A stretch of 64,000 nucleotides of DNA from DAINPP01 sp963667315 (GTDB lineage Bacteria; Thermotogota; Thermotogae; MWEM01): NCBI GenBank assembly GCA_963667315.1, contig OY763325.1, positions 2,170,001 to 2,234,000 of the forward strand, written 5' to 3'. The translations under genes and the position numbers were made by a program. The notes beneath the pieces are model-generated. The model was not told where the DNA came from and made no database searches. It worked only from the letters and a program-made list of their open reading frames with translations. Positions 51,638 to 59,996 of the stretch are shown here, piece by piece (positions within the stretch are counted from its first letter, which is position 1; every line of letters begins with the position of its first letter).

Positions 51638-53671
51638 TTGAATTTCAAATCCAAAACGGTTAGAGGGCTAATGTTAAAAGTATTAGTTCCGACAACCGCC
51701 ATCATTCTTATCCTGTCTGCTATCTTCATTCTCATCTATGTTCAGTCTAAATCAACCGCATCAACACTTGAGTTGTCGCATGAAATTACAATTCTGGCAA
51801 AGATGAACGTTGAAGAATGGCTTGACGGCATCATCACACAGATTGATATCCTTTCAAATTCTCCTGAGATCAGAAGTATGGACGAAAGAAAGTATATTCC
51901 GGCACTAAAACGAAGCAGTTCCAATCCGCTTTTTGAAAGTCTGTTTATAACGGACCTTAAAGGTAATGCGGTCACTGAGGCTAATGAAAGCATAAACATC
52001 GCTCAAAGAAAATATTTCAAAGAGCTGATCAAAACAGGTGAAAGGCAGAAGAGCGATGCGGTTGCCAGCCTGGTTTCCGGAAAACCGATCACCATCATCA
52101 TCTTCCCGATAAAGAATGATAACAATAAACTTATCGGTGGACTCGCCGCTTCTATCAAACTGGAGGACCTTTCCAAAAAACTTTCGGCAAGAAAGATTGG
52201 TGAAAACGGTTCGGTGGTTATGACGGATGGAACAGGACAGACACTCGTCCATCCGAATCCGGATTACATCATGAATTATAACCTTTCCAAGTCGAATGAA
52301 AGGGAAACACCAGGATTGAGCAAAATAGGCCTGGCCATGATGGCCGGAAAAAGCGGTTTGGATACGTTTATACGCGCTGACGGTTCTATCATGGAGGTTA
52401 TTTACGAGCCGATAGCGGGAACGCCCAACTGGTCAATAGCTGTCCTGATTCCTGAATCTCAGATTGATGATCTCAGTAACAGCCTGATACTCGTCATCTC
52501 AGTTGTATTTGTGATCATTCTGATCGCAATCGTTATCTTGACGATCGTATTTGCCAATAATCTATCAGAAGCCCTTCAGTTGTTATCAAAAGCGTTGAGA
52601 AGGATTGCCGATTACAAACTGACGTCAGGAGATGATCAGGATCCGGAATTCAAAGAAAAGCTGATCAAATATTCAAAAGGAACGACGGAAGTTGGTGAAA
52701 TGATGCGCTCAATGATGGACTTGCATCATAATCTCCGGGTGCTTGTCAAAAAAATCAACCTTCAGGCTGAAGAGATCAGCCAATCCGCCACTTCACTCTC
52801 AGTCGTTTCACAGAAACAGCTTGAGGCTTCTGAAGACATGTATTCACAGGCACAAACGGTAGATGCCAATGTACAGAACACCTCCGCTTCCATTGAAGAA
52901 GTTACATCGGGTGTCCAGGAAGTTGCTGCAAGTGCTCAGGATGTGTCTACAAATTCACAGGAACTGGCCGGTGAAATAGAAGAAACGGAAGCAGCTGTTA
53001 AAAACGGACAGAAAGAGCTCACGAAACAACGCTCCAGGATGAGTGTCGTAGAAAATCAGAACACAGCCACATCGGAAATGGTGACAGCCGTTGCTGAAAA
53101 AGCCAACAACGTACAGGAAATTGTTAAGACAATCGCTTCTATCGCCGAACAGACCAACCTGCTTGCATTAAACGCCGCCATAGAAGCTGCAAGAGCAGGG
53201 GAAGCGGGAAAAGGATTTTCCGTTGTAGCCGATGAGATCAGAAAACTGGCGGAAGAAAGTAAAAACGCTTCAGCAAATATCGCCAATATTCTGAACGAGA
53301 TAGATGAAGGGGCTGCCAATGCAAATGAGGCGGTCAAGAAGACGGTCGCGCTTTATCAAAAACTTTCAGAAGGAACCCAGAGGATTACAACAGAATTCGA
53401 AAAGATTTCAGACTCGATGATATCCGTCAACAACAAGGTAGAATCATTACTTGGCACTTCTGAAGAACAGAGTGCGTCAGCGGAGGAAATGGCGGCAGCC
53501 ATGGATAATTCCGCAAGACTGACAACCGAAATCGCCGAAGAAGTGACTGAGATGTCCGTATCCGTTCAGAAGCAAACGGAAGGGGCCAATGAAGTCAAAA
53601 GAGCGTCAAAACACCTTAGTGATCTCGCACTGACTCTTGAGGAAGAAGTGAATAAGTTCTCATTGGATTAG
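51638..53671 (+). CDS. Methyl-accepting chemotaxis protein with Cache sensor
   Basis: A 677-residue receptor with TM1 (about 13-35), a periplasmic double-Cache-type domain (about 40-280, with FESLFITDLKG and KDEIGENGSVVMTDGTG-like blocks), TM2 (about 287-308), a HAMP-like region and a long cytoplasmic coiled coil. The signalling hairpin IAEQTNLLALNAAIEAARAGE is fully conserved, so it should control a CheA/CheW complex. The only CheA-like protein in the window (37036) lacks a CheW-binding domain, so its partner must lie elsewhere. The start is a TTG with AAGGGGG seven bases upstream. A long terminator follows. Confidence 0.95.
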   Translation: MNFKSKTVRGLMLKVLVPTTAIILILSAIFILIYVQSKSTASTLELSHEITILAKMNVEEWLDGIITQIDILSNSPEIRSMDERKYIPALKRSSSNPLFESLFITDLKGNAVTEANESINIAQRKYFKELIKTGERQKSDAVASLVSGKPITIIIFPIKNDNNKLIGGLAASIKLEDLSKKLSARKIGENGSVVMTDGTGQTLVHPNPDYIMNYNLSKSNERETPGLSKIGLAMMAGKSGLDTFIRADGSIMEVIYEPIAGTPNWSIAVLIPESQIDDLSNSLILVISVVFVIILIAIVILTIVFANNLSEALQLLSKALRRIADYKLTSGDDQDPEFKEKLIKYSKGTTEVGEMMRSMMDLHHNLRVLVKKINLQAEEISQSATSLSVVSQKQLEASEDMYSQAQTVDANVQNTSASIEEVTSGVQEVAASAQDVSTNSQELAGEIEETEAAVKNGQKELTKQRSRMSVVENQNTATSEMVTAVAEKANNVQEIVKTIASIAEQTNLLALNAAIEAARAGEAGKGFSVVADEIRKLAEESKNASANIANILNEIDEGAANANEAVKKTVALYQKLSEGTQRITTEFEKISDSMISVNNKVESLLGTSEEQSASAEEMAAAMDNSARLTTEIAEEVTEMSVSVQKQTEGANEVKRASKHLSDLALTLEEEVNKFSLD

Positions 53672-53690
53672 GATATACAAATATTTTTAG

Positions 53691-53726
53691 AAAAACGACC
53701 TTTTTCTTGAGAAAAAGGTCGTTTTT
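53691..53726. terminator. Bidirectional intrinsic terminator
   Basis: A 16-bp perfect stem: 53691-53706 (AAAAACGACCTTTTTC) with 53711-53726 and a TTGA loop, between the convergent chemoreceptor gene and the gene ending at 53746. T-runs occur on both strands. Confidence 0.92.
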
Positions 53727-53745
53727 TCAGCACTGAATTAACATA

Positions 53746-54405
53746 TCATATCTTCAGCAACATATTAAAAGCGGTATTGATGCTCTCCGCTTCCTCCGGG
53801 GAAATTTTCTCATTGTTGGCATAATCATGTTTATCGATAAACCCCTGAAGCTTCTCGCGCAAAACCGCGATCTTAACACTTTGAACTTCAGTCAAAGACG
53901 CGATAAAAGGCTTGTCCTTCTGTTTCTGAGAATAATGCTTCAGCATTTCGAAATGATCCAGACAGAGGACGGCATCAGAATTGCTGAAAGTCGTAAAGCC
54001 CTCATCCGTCTTCAGGACATTGTACGCTGAATTGATCAATCTTTCGGGAAGCGAGGCGTTGTACTTACAGAAATAACAATCATACGGCTGACTTTTTTTC
54101 TTAAACACCGAAGGTTTTTTGATCACTTCAAATTGGCTCTCAATCATATCCTTGAAGATGATGGCGGGACCAAGACCCGCTACCGTCAAATCCTCCTTTG
54201 TTGACTTTTTAAACATATCGAAGTGCTTCTTGCAGATGCGTGTATGCCGGATATCCCTTCTGAATTCCCGTTTTGTCACGCTTTCATACAACAGTACTTT
54301 CATCGACTGTTTGATGCGTTCCTCTTCAAGGCTGCAAACGGGACACTCCGCCTTCCCCGCTTTTATCCGTTCTATCAGATCAAAATCCGTATATGAAAAT
54401 CCCAT
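53746..54405 (-). CDS. Protein of unknown function with duplicated CxxC...C..H motif
   Basis: A 219-residue cytoplasmic protein. Two halves share a layout: CPVC (about residue 21) then ICKKHFDMFKK, and CYFC (about 110) then LCLDHFEMLKH, each with a cysteine pair followed about 40-50 residues later by a C-x-x-H. This suggests an internal duplication with two metal sites, most likely zinc. I recall similar cysteine-bearing proteins of unknown role in anaerobes. The ribosome-binding site is weak (GGATGTGACAG). It is transcribed leftward, alone, convergent with the chemoreceptor gene and divergent from the iron-sulfur gene. Confidence 0.65.
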   Translation of the reverse strand: MGFSYTDFDLIERIKAGKAECPVCSLEEERIKQSMKVLLYESVTKREFRRDIRHTRICKKHFDMFKKSTKEDLTVAGLGPAIIFKDMIESQFEVIKKPSVFKKKSQPYDCYFCKYNASLPERLINSAYNVLKTDEGFTTFSNSDAVLCLDHFEMLKHYSQKQKDKPFIASLTEVQSVKIAVLREKLQGFIDKHDYANNEKISPEEAESINTAFNMLLKI

Positions 54406-54554
54406 TCTGTCACATCCATTTCATGAATTATCTTTACTGAGGAAGATTATAGCATTTATTGTCTTTTCTGTTTTTTCAAACGCTCATTTAAGATCCGTAC
54501 AGATCACAACAGTCCCCCCCCCGCACATAAAACATTTGCATTACTCTTGACGTT

Positions 54555-54587
54555 TCTAAGTTTATTTTAAGGTTCACCGTTTATAAT
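54555..54587 (+). promoter_or_regulatory. Two TAAG repeats and -10 of the iron-sulfur gene
   Basis: TCTAAG (54555-54560) and TTTAAG (54566-54571) are 11 bp apart, and a consensus TATAAT lies at 54582-54587, 11 bp from the last G to the first T. This is the same geometry as upstream of the DUF2202 gene (58045-58099). It is the probable binding site for the OmpR-type regulator at 56050 and covers the -35 region. Confidence 0.65.
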
Positions 54588-54613
54588 GCCATTAAAACAA
54601 GGAGGATAGTACA

Positions 54614-55561
54614 ATGAGCAGAAAATTGTTTGTAACCGGTTTGATTCTGATATTGGCATTGGGAATGTTGTTTGCCGAATTCGGACCCTCATCCGATTCG
54701 GAATTGAATACTTTTTCCCCACCGGCTTCTTCAGAAATGAAAGGGGTTGGGCCATCTTCAGATATAGAACTTGACAAGACAGTGTCAGTGAAAAATGATG
54801 ATTTCTGGTTTCATGATATCGCGATTAAAATACTGATTGTCATCGGCTTAATCACGGCATCTCTACTCATATTCCTTTTTTCACGGAAAAAGAAATGGTA
54901 CAGAAAACTGATGATGATTTCATCTGTCGTGATCATAGGGTTTGTTTTCGGTGGATTTCTCTGCCCCACCACCGCCGTTCAGAACGTTATCATAAAATTC
55001 GGAACCGCTTATACCCTCCTTTTTTCGATCCCATTGCTGTCAACTTTGTTCTTTGGAAGGATCTATTGCAGCAGTGTCTGTCCATACGGTGCCATCAGCG
55101 AACTGCTTCATATCCGAAAATTCGCCATAAAGGTTCCCAAAAAGGTTGACAGCGTGCTCAAATATATCAAATATGGAATACTCGCATTCCTTTTGCTCAG
55201 GATTTTTCTGACAGGCGACTTGCTGGACAACACCCCTTTCAAAGCAGTTTTCGAATTCGGTGGTAATCCGTTGAACTGGATCATGACCGGTGTGTTCATC
55301 TTTCTTTCACTATTCGTATACAGACCTTTCTGCCGGTATTTTTGTCCCTATGGTGCCATCATGGCGTTAATCTCAAAGATCAGCTTCATCAAACTGAGAA
55401 AAGACGACAATTGTATTAGTTGCAGAATCTGTGAAAGAGAATGCCAAATGGATGCGATGGATAAAAACGCCAAGACAAACGCAGAATGTATACTCTGCGG
55501 AGATTGCTGCACAAAATGTCCTAAAGACTCATTAAGTCTATCTACAAATAAAAAAAGATGA
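54614..55561 (+). CDS. NapH-like membrane iron-sulfur protein with N-terminal extension
   Basis: A 315-residue protein. A signal peptide or anchor (residues 5-22) precedes a polar stretch of about 40 residues with two similar pieces (GPSSDSEL and GPSSDIELD). Then come about five transmembrane segments. Cysteine groups are YCSSVCPYG and YFCPYG (cytoplasmic loops, as in NapH-type polyferredoxins) and two C-terminal 4Fe-4S clusters (CISCRICERECQM and CILCGDCCTKCPKD). NapH-type proteins pass electrons across the membrane from quinol or ferredoxin donors. ACAAGGAGG precedes the ATG. A small secreted protein gene follows 21 bp downstream. Confidence 0.85.
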   Translation: MSRKLFVTGLILILALGMLFAEFGPSSDSELNTFSPPASSEMKGVGPSSDIELDKTVSVKNDDFWFHDIAIKILIVIGLITASLLIFLFSRKKKWYRKLMMISSVVIIGFVFGGFLCPTTAVQNVIIKFGTAYTLLFSIPLLSTLFFGRIYCSSVCPYGAISELLHIRKFAIKVPKKVDSVLKYIKYGILAFLLLRIFLTGDLLDNTPFKAVFEFGGNPLNWIMTGVFIFLSLFVYRPFCRYFCPYGAIMALISKISFIKLRKDDNCISCRICERECQMDAMDKNAKTNAECILCGDCCTKCPKDSLSLSTNKKR

Positions 55562-55582
55562 TGAAATCTGGAGGTGTTTAAG

Positions 55583-55945
55583 ATGAAAAAAACAATGACA
55601 ATCGTCTTTGTATTATTGCTCATGACCGCTATTGGTTTGAGTTGCAATTTCAAAATTGAAGCGGAATCACAAACCGTTAACAGCGGGGATGAATTCTATA
55701 TACGGATAACCGTTGTTCAGGATCATGGCGCAAAATGTGTCCTGCCATCAAATGATGAATACCAGTTTGACACACAGAACTTTGAACTTCTCGGCTGGAC
55801 CGGATGGGAAGAAGTGGCAAATTACACCCTTCAGTCATGGATTAAGGTCAAAGCCCTTGATGAAGGAAGCGGCTGGGTCAAGATCTGGAAGAATTGCCGT
55901 AAGGAAGGATACGACGAACAAGTGATGAATTTTGTAATCCGATAA
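55583..55945 (+). CDS. Small secreted or lipid-anchored protein, partner of the iron-sulfur protein
   Basis: A 120-residue protein with a signal peptide (MKKTMTIVFVLLLMTAIGLS) followed directly by a cysteine that may be a lipoprotein attachment site. The mature part is a predicted beta-sandwich (NSGDEFYIRITVVQD, LQSWIKVKAL, YDEQVMNFVI), vaguely like chagasin-type inhibitors, and has three further cysteines or paired ones. I do not recognise the family. I chose the ATG at 55583, six bases after GGAGGTG; a GTG at 55574 is part of that site. Co-transcription with the NapH-like gene suggests an accessory role in the same electron-transfer complex. Confidence 0.65.
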   Translation: MKKTMTIVFVLLLMTAIGLSCNFKIEAESQTVNSGDEFYIRITVVQDHGAKCVLPSNDEYQFDTQNFELLGWTGWEEVANYTLQSWIKVKALDEGSGWVKIWKNCRKEGYDEQVMNFVIR

Positions 55946-55960
55946 AACAGAACGGTTTTC

Positions 55961-55993
55961 ACAGGCAGGCTCATGATGAGCCTGCCTGTTTTC
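55961..55993 (+). terminator. Intrinsic terminator after the small secreted protein gene
   Basis: ACAGGCAGGCTCA (55961-55973) and TGAGCCTGCCTGT (55977-55989) form a perfect 13-bp stem, followed by TTTTC. It separates the iron-sulfur pair from the regulator operon. Confidence 0.85.
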
Positions 55994-56005
55994 ATCAATT
56001 TGGTA

Positions 56006-56011
56006 TATAAT
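56006..56011 (+). promoter_or_regulatory. Probable -10 of the two-component operon
   Basis: A TATAAT hexamer with TGG before it, about 40 bp upstream of the response regulator ATG. No TAAG repeat is present at the expected distance, so autoregulation through that site is not suggested. Confidence 0.45.
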
Positions 56012-56049
56012 GAATCAAGTTTATCCGAACACCCGGAGGTGCATAGAGC

Positions 56050-56715
56050 ATGAAAAAGATTCTCATCGTCGAAGATGAAAAGAAAATAGCGAGACTGCTT
56101 CAGCTTGAGCTTGAACACAGGGGATTTGAAACGGAAACGGCATATGATGGGTTTGAAGGCATTGATAAGGTCGACTCTTTTTCTCCGGATGTCATCCTTC
56201 TCGATGTCATGATGCCTGAGATAGATGGGATTGAAATGGCAAAGATGGTACGTGAAAGGGATGAAGAAGTGGGCATCATCATGGTAACAGCCCTGGATCA
56301 GATCAGAAACAAGATTGAAGGCCTCAATTCCGGTGCTGATGATTATGTGACAAAACCGTTTGATTTTGAAGAGTTAAACGCCCGTATCGAATCCCTCCTG
56401 AGAAGAAAAGGGAAAAAAGTGGAAGAGGAAATCAACATCGGTTTGTTAAAGATGAAACCGGAATCCTATGCGTTATATGAAGGGAATGAAGAGATCACCC
56501 TGTCGAAGACCGAGTATGAATTATTGCTTTATCTCATCAAACATAAAAGCAGAGTCATATCAAAAGACGAACTGCTGGATGAAGTCTGGGGATACGATTT
56601 CGAAGGTAATCAAAACGTCGTGGAGGTCTATATCAACTATCTGCGTAAGAAAATCAAATCCGGAAAGACATTGATAAAAACGGTCAGAGGTGTTGGTTAC
56701 ACCATAAAGGAATAG
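56050..56715 (+). CDS. OmpR/PhoB-family response regulator
   Basis: A 221-residue transcription factor. The receiver domain has the acidic pair at 8-10, D52 as phosphorylation site (DVILLDVMMPE) and K in DYVTKPF. The C-terminal winged helix (about 130-221) has ITLSKTEYELLLYLIKH and NVVEVYINYLRKKI with KTVRGVGYTIKE, as in PhoB/OmpR. Such regulators bind tandem direct repeats spaced 10-11 bp. Arrays of TAAG repeats with 11-bp spacing flank this operon on both sides. GGAGGTG precedes the ATG. The kinase gene follows after 9 bp. Confidence 0.95.
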   Translation: MKKILIVEDEKKIARLLQLELEHRGFETETAYDGFEGIDKVDSFSPDVILLDVMMPEIDGIEMAKMVRERDEEVGIIMVTALDQIRNKIEGLNSGADDYVTKPFDFEELNARIESLLRRKGKKVEEEINIGLLKMKPESYALYEGNEEITLSKTEYELLLYLIKHKSRVISKDELLDEVWGYDFEGNQNVVEVYINYLRKKIKSGKTLIKTVRGVGYTIKE

Positions 56716-56724
56716 GGAAAACTT

Positions 56725-58032
56725 ATGAAAATATCATTAAAAACGGGAATCATCAACAGTACGGCTTTTTTACTCCTTTCAGTCCTGACCGTTGTCTTTT
56801 TTCAGATTTCCGCCAAAAACACCATCATCAACTCACATATCACCGATCTGGTAAACACAGCGGAACATTTTCTTCAACACGATGAGTATGGCTGGGAAAC
56901 ACCCGGAAAAGGCCGGAATTTCTCAGCCGAAAACAGATATTCACTTCTGTCGGAAAGTATTTACATCGCGGAATTATTCCCCGAGAAAAAAACTCTTCAG
57001 GATCCGTTCCGACTTGAGAATGAGATGCGTGAAGGCATCTCATTTGTTAATGATATGGTCTTCATCGGTATTACGCTTCAACACGATTCAAAGACGTATC
57101 TCGTCGCCGGCGACCTCACACCGGAATATGAATCAATCACTTTGTTCAGGACGATTTCAACGCTCTTTATCATCATCACGATCATCATTTCGCTAATACT
57201 GGGTATCATCACAACACGGCTTTCTCTAAACCCCTGGAAGAAATTTCTCAACATCATCAAAAAAATCAACACATCCGACCTCAGCAAACGATTCCGGGTG
57301 GATGGCAAGGAAGACGAGATCAGAGAGATGGAACAATCATTGAACGCCATGCTGGAAAGACTTGAAACGGGCTTTGACCTTCAGAAAAGATTCTCCTCCG
57401 ATGCCGCACATGAATTGCGAACCCCGGTCACAAGCATAAAGGGTTATGCCCAGATACTCCAGAAATGGGGGTTGGCAGATAAAAAGGTCGCGGAGGAATC
57501 CGTCAATTCCATCGTGGAAACCGTTTTTGAGATGGAGGATATGATAGAAAAGCTTCTCACCCTCAGCAGATTGGAATCAGAAAAAGTCGAAATGGAACAA
57601 ATTGAGACAGCCTCCTGGATCATCTCGCTAAAGAAATCTCTGAGAAGACGTTATCCGAAAAGGCATATCGTCTTTGAAAACAATGCATTCAAAAAAACAA
57701 TTACAAGTTCTGAAAAATATCTCAATATCCTCATCTCTATCTTCGTCGATAATGCCGATAAATATTCCGAAGAAACGAAACCGGTTCTCGTCCTCCTGAA
57801 AGGAAATACCATCACCATCAAGGATAATGGCATCGGTATTCCCAAAGATGAGATAGACAAAATATTCGAACGCTTTTATCAGGTGGATGCCTCCAGAGCG
57901 AAATCAGAAAGCAAAGGATTCGGGATTGGCCTGTCGATAGCACGAAAGATCGTTCAATTATTGTCTATCACACTCACTGTCAATTCAAACCTCAATCACG
58001 GAACTGAAATAATGCTGACGTTACCGGAGTAG
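56725..58032 (+). CDS. Sensor histidine kinase, partner of the OmpR-type regulator
   Basis: A 435-residue membrane kinase. TM1 (about 8-28) and TM2 (about 147-170) frame an extracytoplasmic sensing domain of about 115 residues. A HAMP linker follows, then the HisKA box FSSDAAHELRTPVTSIKGY with H229, and an ATPase domain with IFVDNADKYSEE (N), KDNGIGIPKDEI (G1) and GFGIGLSIARKIV (G2). It should autophosphorylate H229 and pass phosphate to D52 of the regulator encoded 9 bp upstream. The signal is unknown; regulated genes around it (iron-sulfur and DUF2202) point to redox or metal stress. Confidence 0.95.
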   Translation: MKISLKTGIINSTAFLLLSVLTVVFFQISAKNTIINSHITDLVNTAEHFLQHDEYGWETPGKGRNFSAENRYSLLSESIYIAELFPEKKTLQDPFRLENEMREGISFVNDMVFIGITLQHDSKTYLVAGDLTPEYESITLFRTISTLFIIITIIISLILGIITTRLSLNPWKKFLNIIKKINTSDLSKRFRVDGKEDEIREMEQSLNAMLERLETGFDLQKRFSSDAAHELRTPVTSIKGYAQILQKWGLADKKVAEESVNSIVETVFEMEDMIEKLLTLSRLESEKVEMEQIETASWIISLKKSLRRRYPKRHIVFENNAFKKTITSSEKYLNILISIFVDNADKYSEETKPVLVLLKGNTITIKDNGIGIPKDEIDKIFERFYQVDASRAKSESKGFGIGLSIARKIVQLLSITLTVNSNLNHGTEIMLTLPE

Positions 58033-58044
58033 GAATATCTATTC

Positions 58045-58099
58045 TCTAAGCTGACGTTAAGAATATTCTAAGTTCACTCTAAGTTTTTTATCGTATGAT
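58045..58099 (+). promoter_or_regulatory. Four tandem 11-bp TCTAAG repeats and -10 of the DUF2202 gene
   Basis: Four units start at 58045, 58056, 58067 and 58078: TCTAAG, GTTAAG, TCTAAG, TCTAAG, each followed by five variable bases, giving exact 11-bp spacing. A -10-like TATGAT lies at 58094-58099, with 11 bp from the last G to its first T. The array overlaps the -35 region, as PhoB-type boxes do. It is probably bound by the regulator at 56050. Confidence 0.75.
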
Positions 58100-58133
58100 G
58101 GTGTTGAACATAAAAACAAGGAGAGTGAATCTT

Positions 58134-58898
58134 ATGAAGAAATTATTATTAACGTTTGTTATGATCACGATGATCAGTTTGTCGGCAGTGTTTGCAGCAA
58201 CACTCACTGAAGAAGATATTCAGAAAATCACATGGGTCAGGGAAGAGGAAAAGCTGGCGAGGGATGTTTACCTTACATTATACGATATCTGGGGAATTAA
58301 AACGTTCAGTAATATCGCAAAGAGTGAACAGACCCACATGGATGCCATCAGAGATGAGCTCATCATCCCAAATGGCATAGAAGACCCGATCAAAACAGAG
58401 GAAGTTGGTGTTTTCACCAATCCGGATATTCAGGCACTTTATGATCAGTTGATCGAAACCGGATCAGCATCGGTACAGGATGCCGTAACGATCGGATTGA
58501 TGATTGAAGATATGGACATCTTCGACCTTGAAGAAGTCATCGCGACTGTCGATGATGAGACGGTAAAAGAAGTTATGGGACATTTACAGGATGGTTCGGA
58601 AAACCACATGAGAGCCTTCTACAACCAGGCGGACAAATACGATGTCGTTTATGAGGCAGCGTATATCACACAGGAAGAGATGGATGAGATTCTCACAGGT
58701 TCCAATGGAAACGGCAATCAGCAGAATCAGGGTCAAAATCAAGGTCAAGGTTACGGACCAAGTAACACATCAAATGAGTCGCAAGGTCACGGGAATAAGA
58801 ACACGCAAAATGTACAGAATAACAACATGGGAAACACGAAGCATTCAACTTCCAATGGAAACGGCAATCAGGGAAGACCTAACGGCAAAGGTAAATAA
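58134..58898 (+). CDS. Secreted DUF2202 protein with Asn/Gly-rich tail
   Basis: A 254-residue exported protein. The signal peptide is MKKLLLTFVMITMISLSAVFA. The DUF2202 domain (about residues 25-180) has WVREEEKLARDVYLTLYDIW, SEQTHMDAI and ENHMRAFYNQ; its Glu/His pattern resembles ferritin-like di-metal helices. The last 70 residues are low complexity, rich in N, Q and G, and contain the segment SNGNGNQ twice, encoded by two identical 22-bp stretches (58700-58721 and 58850-58871). I chose the ATG at 58134, with AAGGAGAG upstream, over an ATG 39 bp earlier. It lies behind the four TAAG repeats. Confidence 0.85.
   Translation: MKKLLLTFVMITMISLSAVFAATLTEEDIQKITWVREEEKLARDVYLTLYDIWGIKTFSNIAKSEQTHMDAIRDELIIPNGIEDPIKTEEVGVFTNPDIQALYDQLIETGSASVQDAVTIGLMIEDMDIFDLEEVIATVDDETVKEVMGHLQDGSENHMRAFYNQADKYDVVYEAAYITQEEMDEILTGSNGNGNQQNQGQNQGQGYGPSNTSNESQGHGNKNTQNVQNNNMGNTKHSTSNGNGNQGRPNGKGK
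58700..58871 (+). repeat. Pair of 22-bp direct repeats in the DUF2202 tail
   Basis: Identical 22-bp copies at 58700-58721 and 58850-58871, exactly 150 bp apart and in frame, encode SNGNGNQ. Between them, further short N/Q/G-coding units occur. Slippage between copies would delete 50 residues without a frameshift. Confidence 0.7.
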
Positions 58899-58917
58899 AG
58901 TCTTTTTCAGCACACAT

Positions 58918-58950
58918 AAACAGCCCTCAAACGAGGGCTGTTTGTTTTTT
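58918..58950. terminator. Bidirectional intrinsic terminator
   Basis: AAACAGCCCTC (58918-58928) and GAGGGCTGTTT (58933-58943) form an 11-bp stem with an AAAC loop, followed by a T-run. It ends the DUF2202 gene and faces the convergent sugar-kinase gene. Confidence 0.9.
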
Positions 58951-58975
58951 CAGATGATTTGACCGACCTTTCCGA

Positions 58976-59929
58976 TCATCTCATAAAAGCCTTTATTTCC
59001 TCCACGGACGGAACGGTATCCGCCCCATGTCTTGATGCAACGATTGCGGAACAGGCGGTTGCAAATCCTGCAGCCTTTTCCATCAATTCAAATTTTGTTG
59101 TTTGTTCAGCTTCCCGATGATTGATGATCTTCAGGATAGCCGCCATGAAGGAATCCCCACACCCGACGGTATCCGCAACGTCTACTGTATAGCCTTCTAC
59201 TTTTTTGACCCGTCCCGCTTTATGAATGAGACAGCCTGCTTTTCCAAGCGTCACAAAATCCATTCTATCCACTTTCTCGGGTAAGGTCTTCAACGCCGCC
59301 TCGGGGTCCTCAATCCCGGTAATGTAAGCGAGATCTTCATCACTGAGTTTGAGAATATCCGTCTTTGCTATGATTTCACTGACTAATTGAATGTAATTTG
59401 TTTTATCTTTGATGTAAAACTGTCTGACATTGGGATCAAATGATGTGAGGACACCGTTTTCCCTTGCTCGCTCAAAGAGTCTCATATAGGCTTTGTTTCC
59501 CGGTTCGTCAATGATCCCCAAGGATCCGAAATGAAAGATGGCACAGTTTTCCAGCTTAACCGCTTCTGCCTTTTCAACCTCTATTGAACAGTCAGCGGTA
59601 TTTTCTCTGTAGAATTCATAATCAGCCTTCCCTTCACTATCGACAGCGGCAAAGGCGAGAGAGGTCTTTGACCCTTCTTTGACGGAAGTATTTTTCATAT
59701 CAATTCCACCATCTTTCAAAAAACCTTTGATGGTTTTCCCAAAACTGTCATCAGCTATCTGGGAAAAGAACGAAACGGATTCCCCGAGTCTTGCCAGGCC
59801 ACAGCAGATGTTGAAAGGAGAGCCACCGATCCTTTTTTCAAAGCGTTCCGTATCCCCAACCGTCTTCCCGGGCTCTTTTGAGATCATATCGAAAAGCACC
59901 TCTCCGGCACAGATTATTTCTTTTTGCAT
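58976..59929 (-). CDS. PfkB-family sugar kinase
   Basis: A 317-residue ribokinase-type enzyme. IGGSPFNICCGLARLG near the N-terminus and VADTVGCGDSFMAAIL near the C-terminus are the two PfkB signatures, the latter with the catalytic aspartate in GCGD. The likely substrate is fructose or a related ketose, but similar kinases act on other sugars, so I leave it open. I chose the ATG at 59929, with GAGGTGAAGCT before it, rather than an upstream ATG that adds 20 odd residues. It is the second gene after the alpha/beta hydrolase on the minus strand. Confidence 0.88.
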   Translation of the reverse strand: MQKEIICAGEVLFDMISKEPGKTVGDTERFEKRIGGSPFNICCGLARLGESVSFFSQIADDSFGKTIKGFLKDGGIDMKNTSVKEGSKTSLAFAAVDSEGKADYEFYRENTADCSIEVEKAEAVKLENCAIFHFGSLGIIDEPGNKAYMRLFERARENGVLTSFDPNVRQFYIKDKTNYIQLVSEIIAKTDILKLSDEDLAYITGIEDPEAALKTLPEKVDRMDFVTLGKAGCLIHKAGRVKKVEGYTVDVADTVGCGDSFMAAILKIINHREAEQTTKFELMEKAAGFATACSAIVASRHGADTVPSVEEIKAFMR

Positions 59930-59996
59930 AGCTTCACCTCTTTTTGTTGATATTTCTTTGTTATCATTACAGGGGTAGACATCCTCCACCCTCTCA

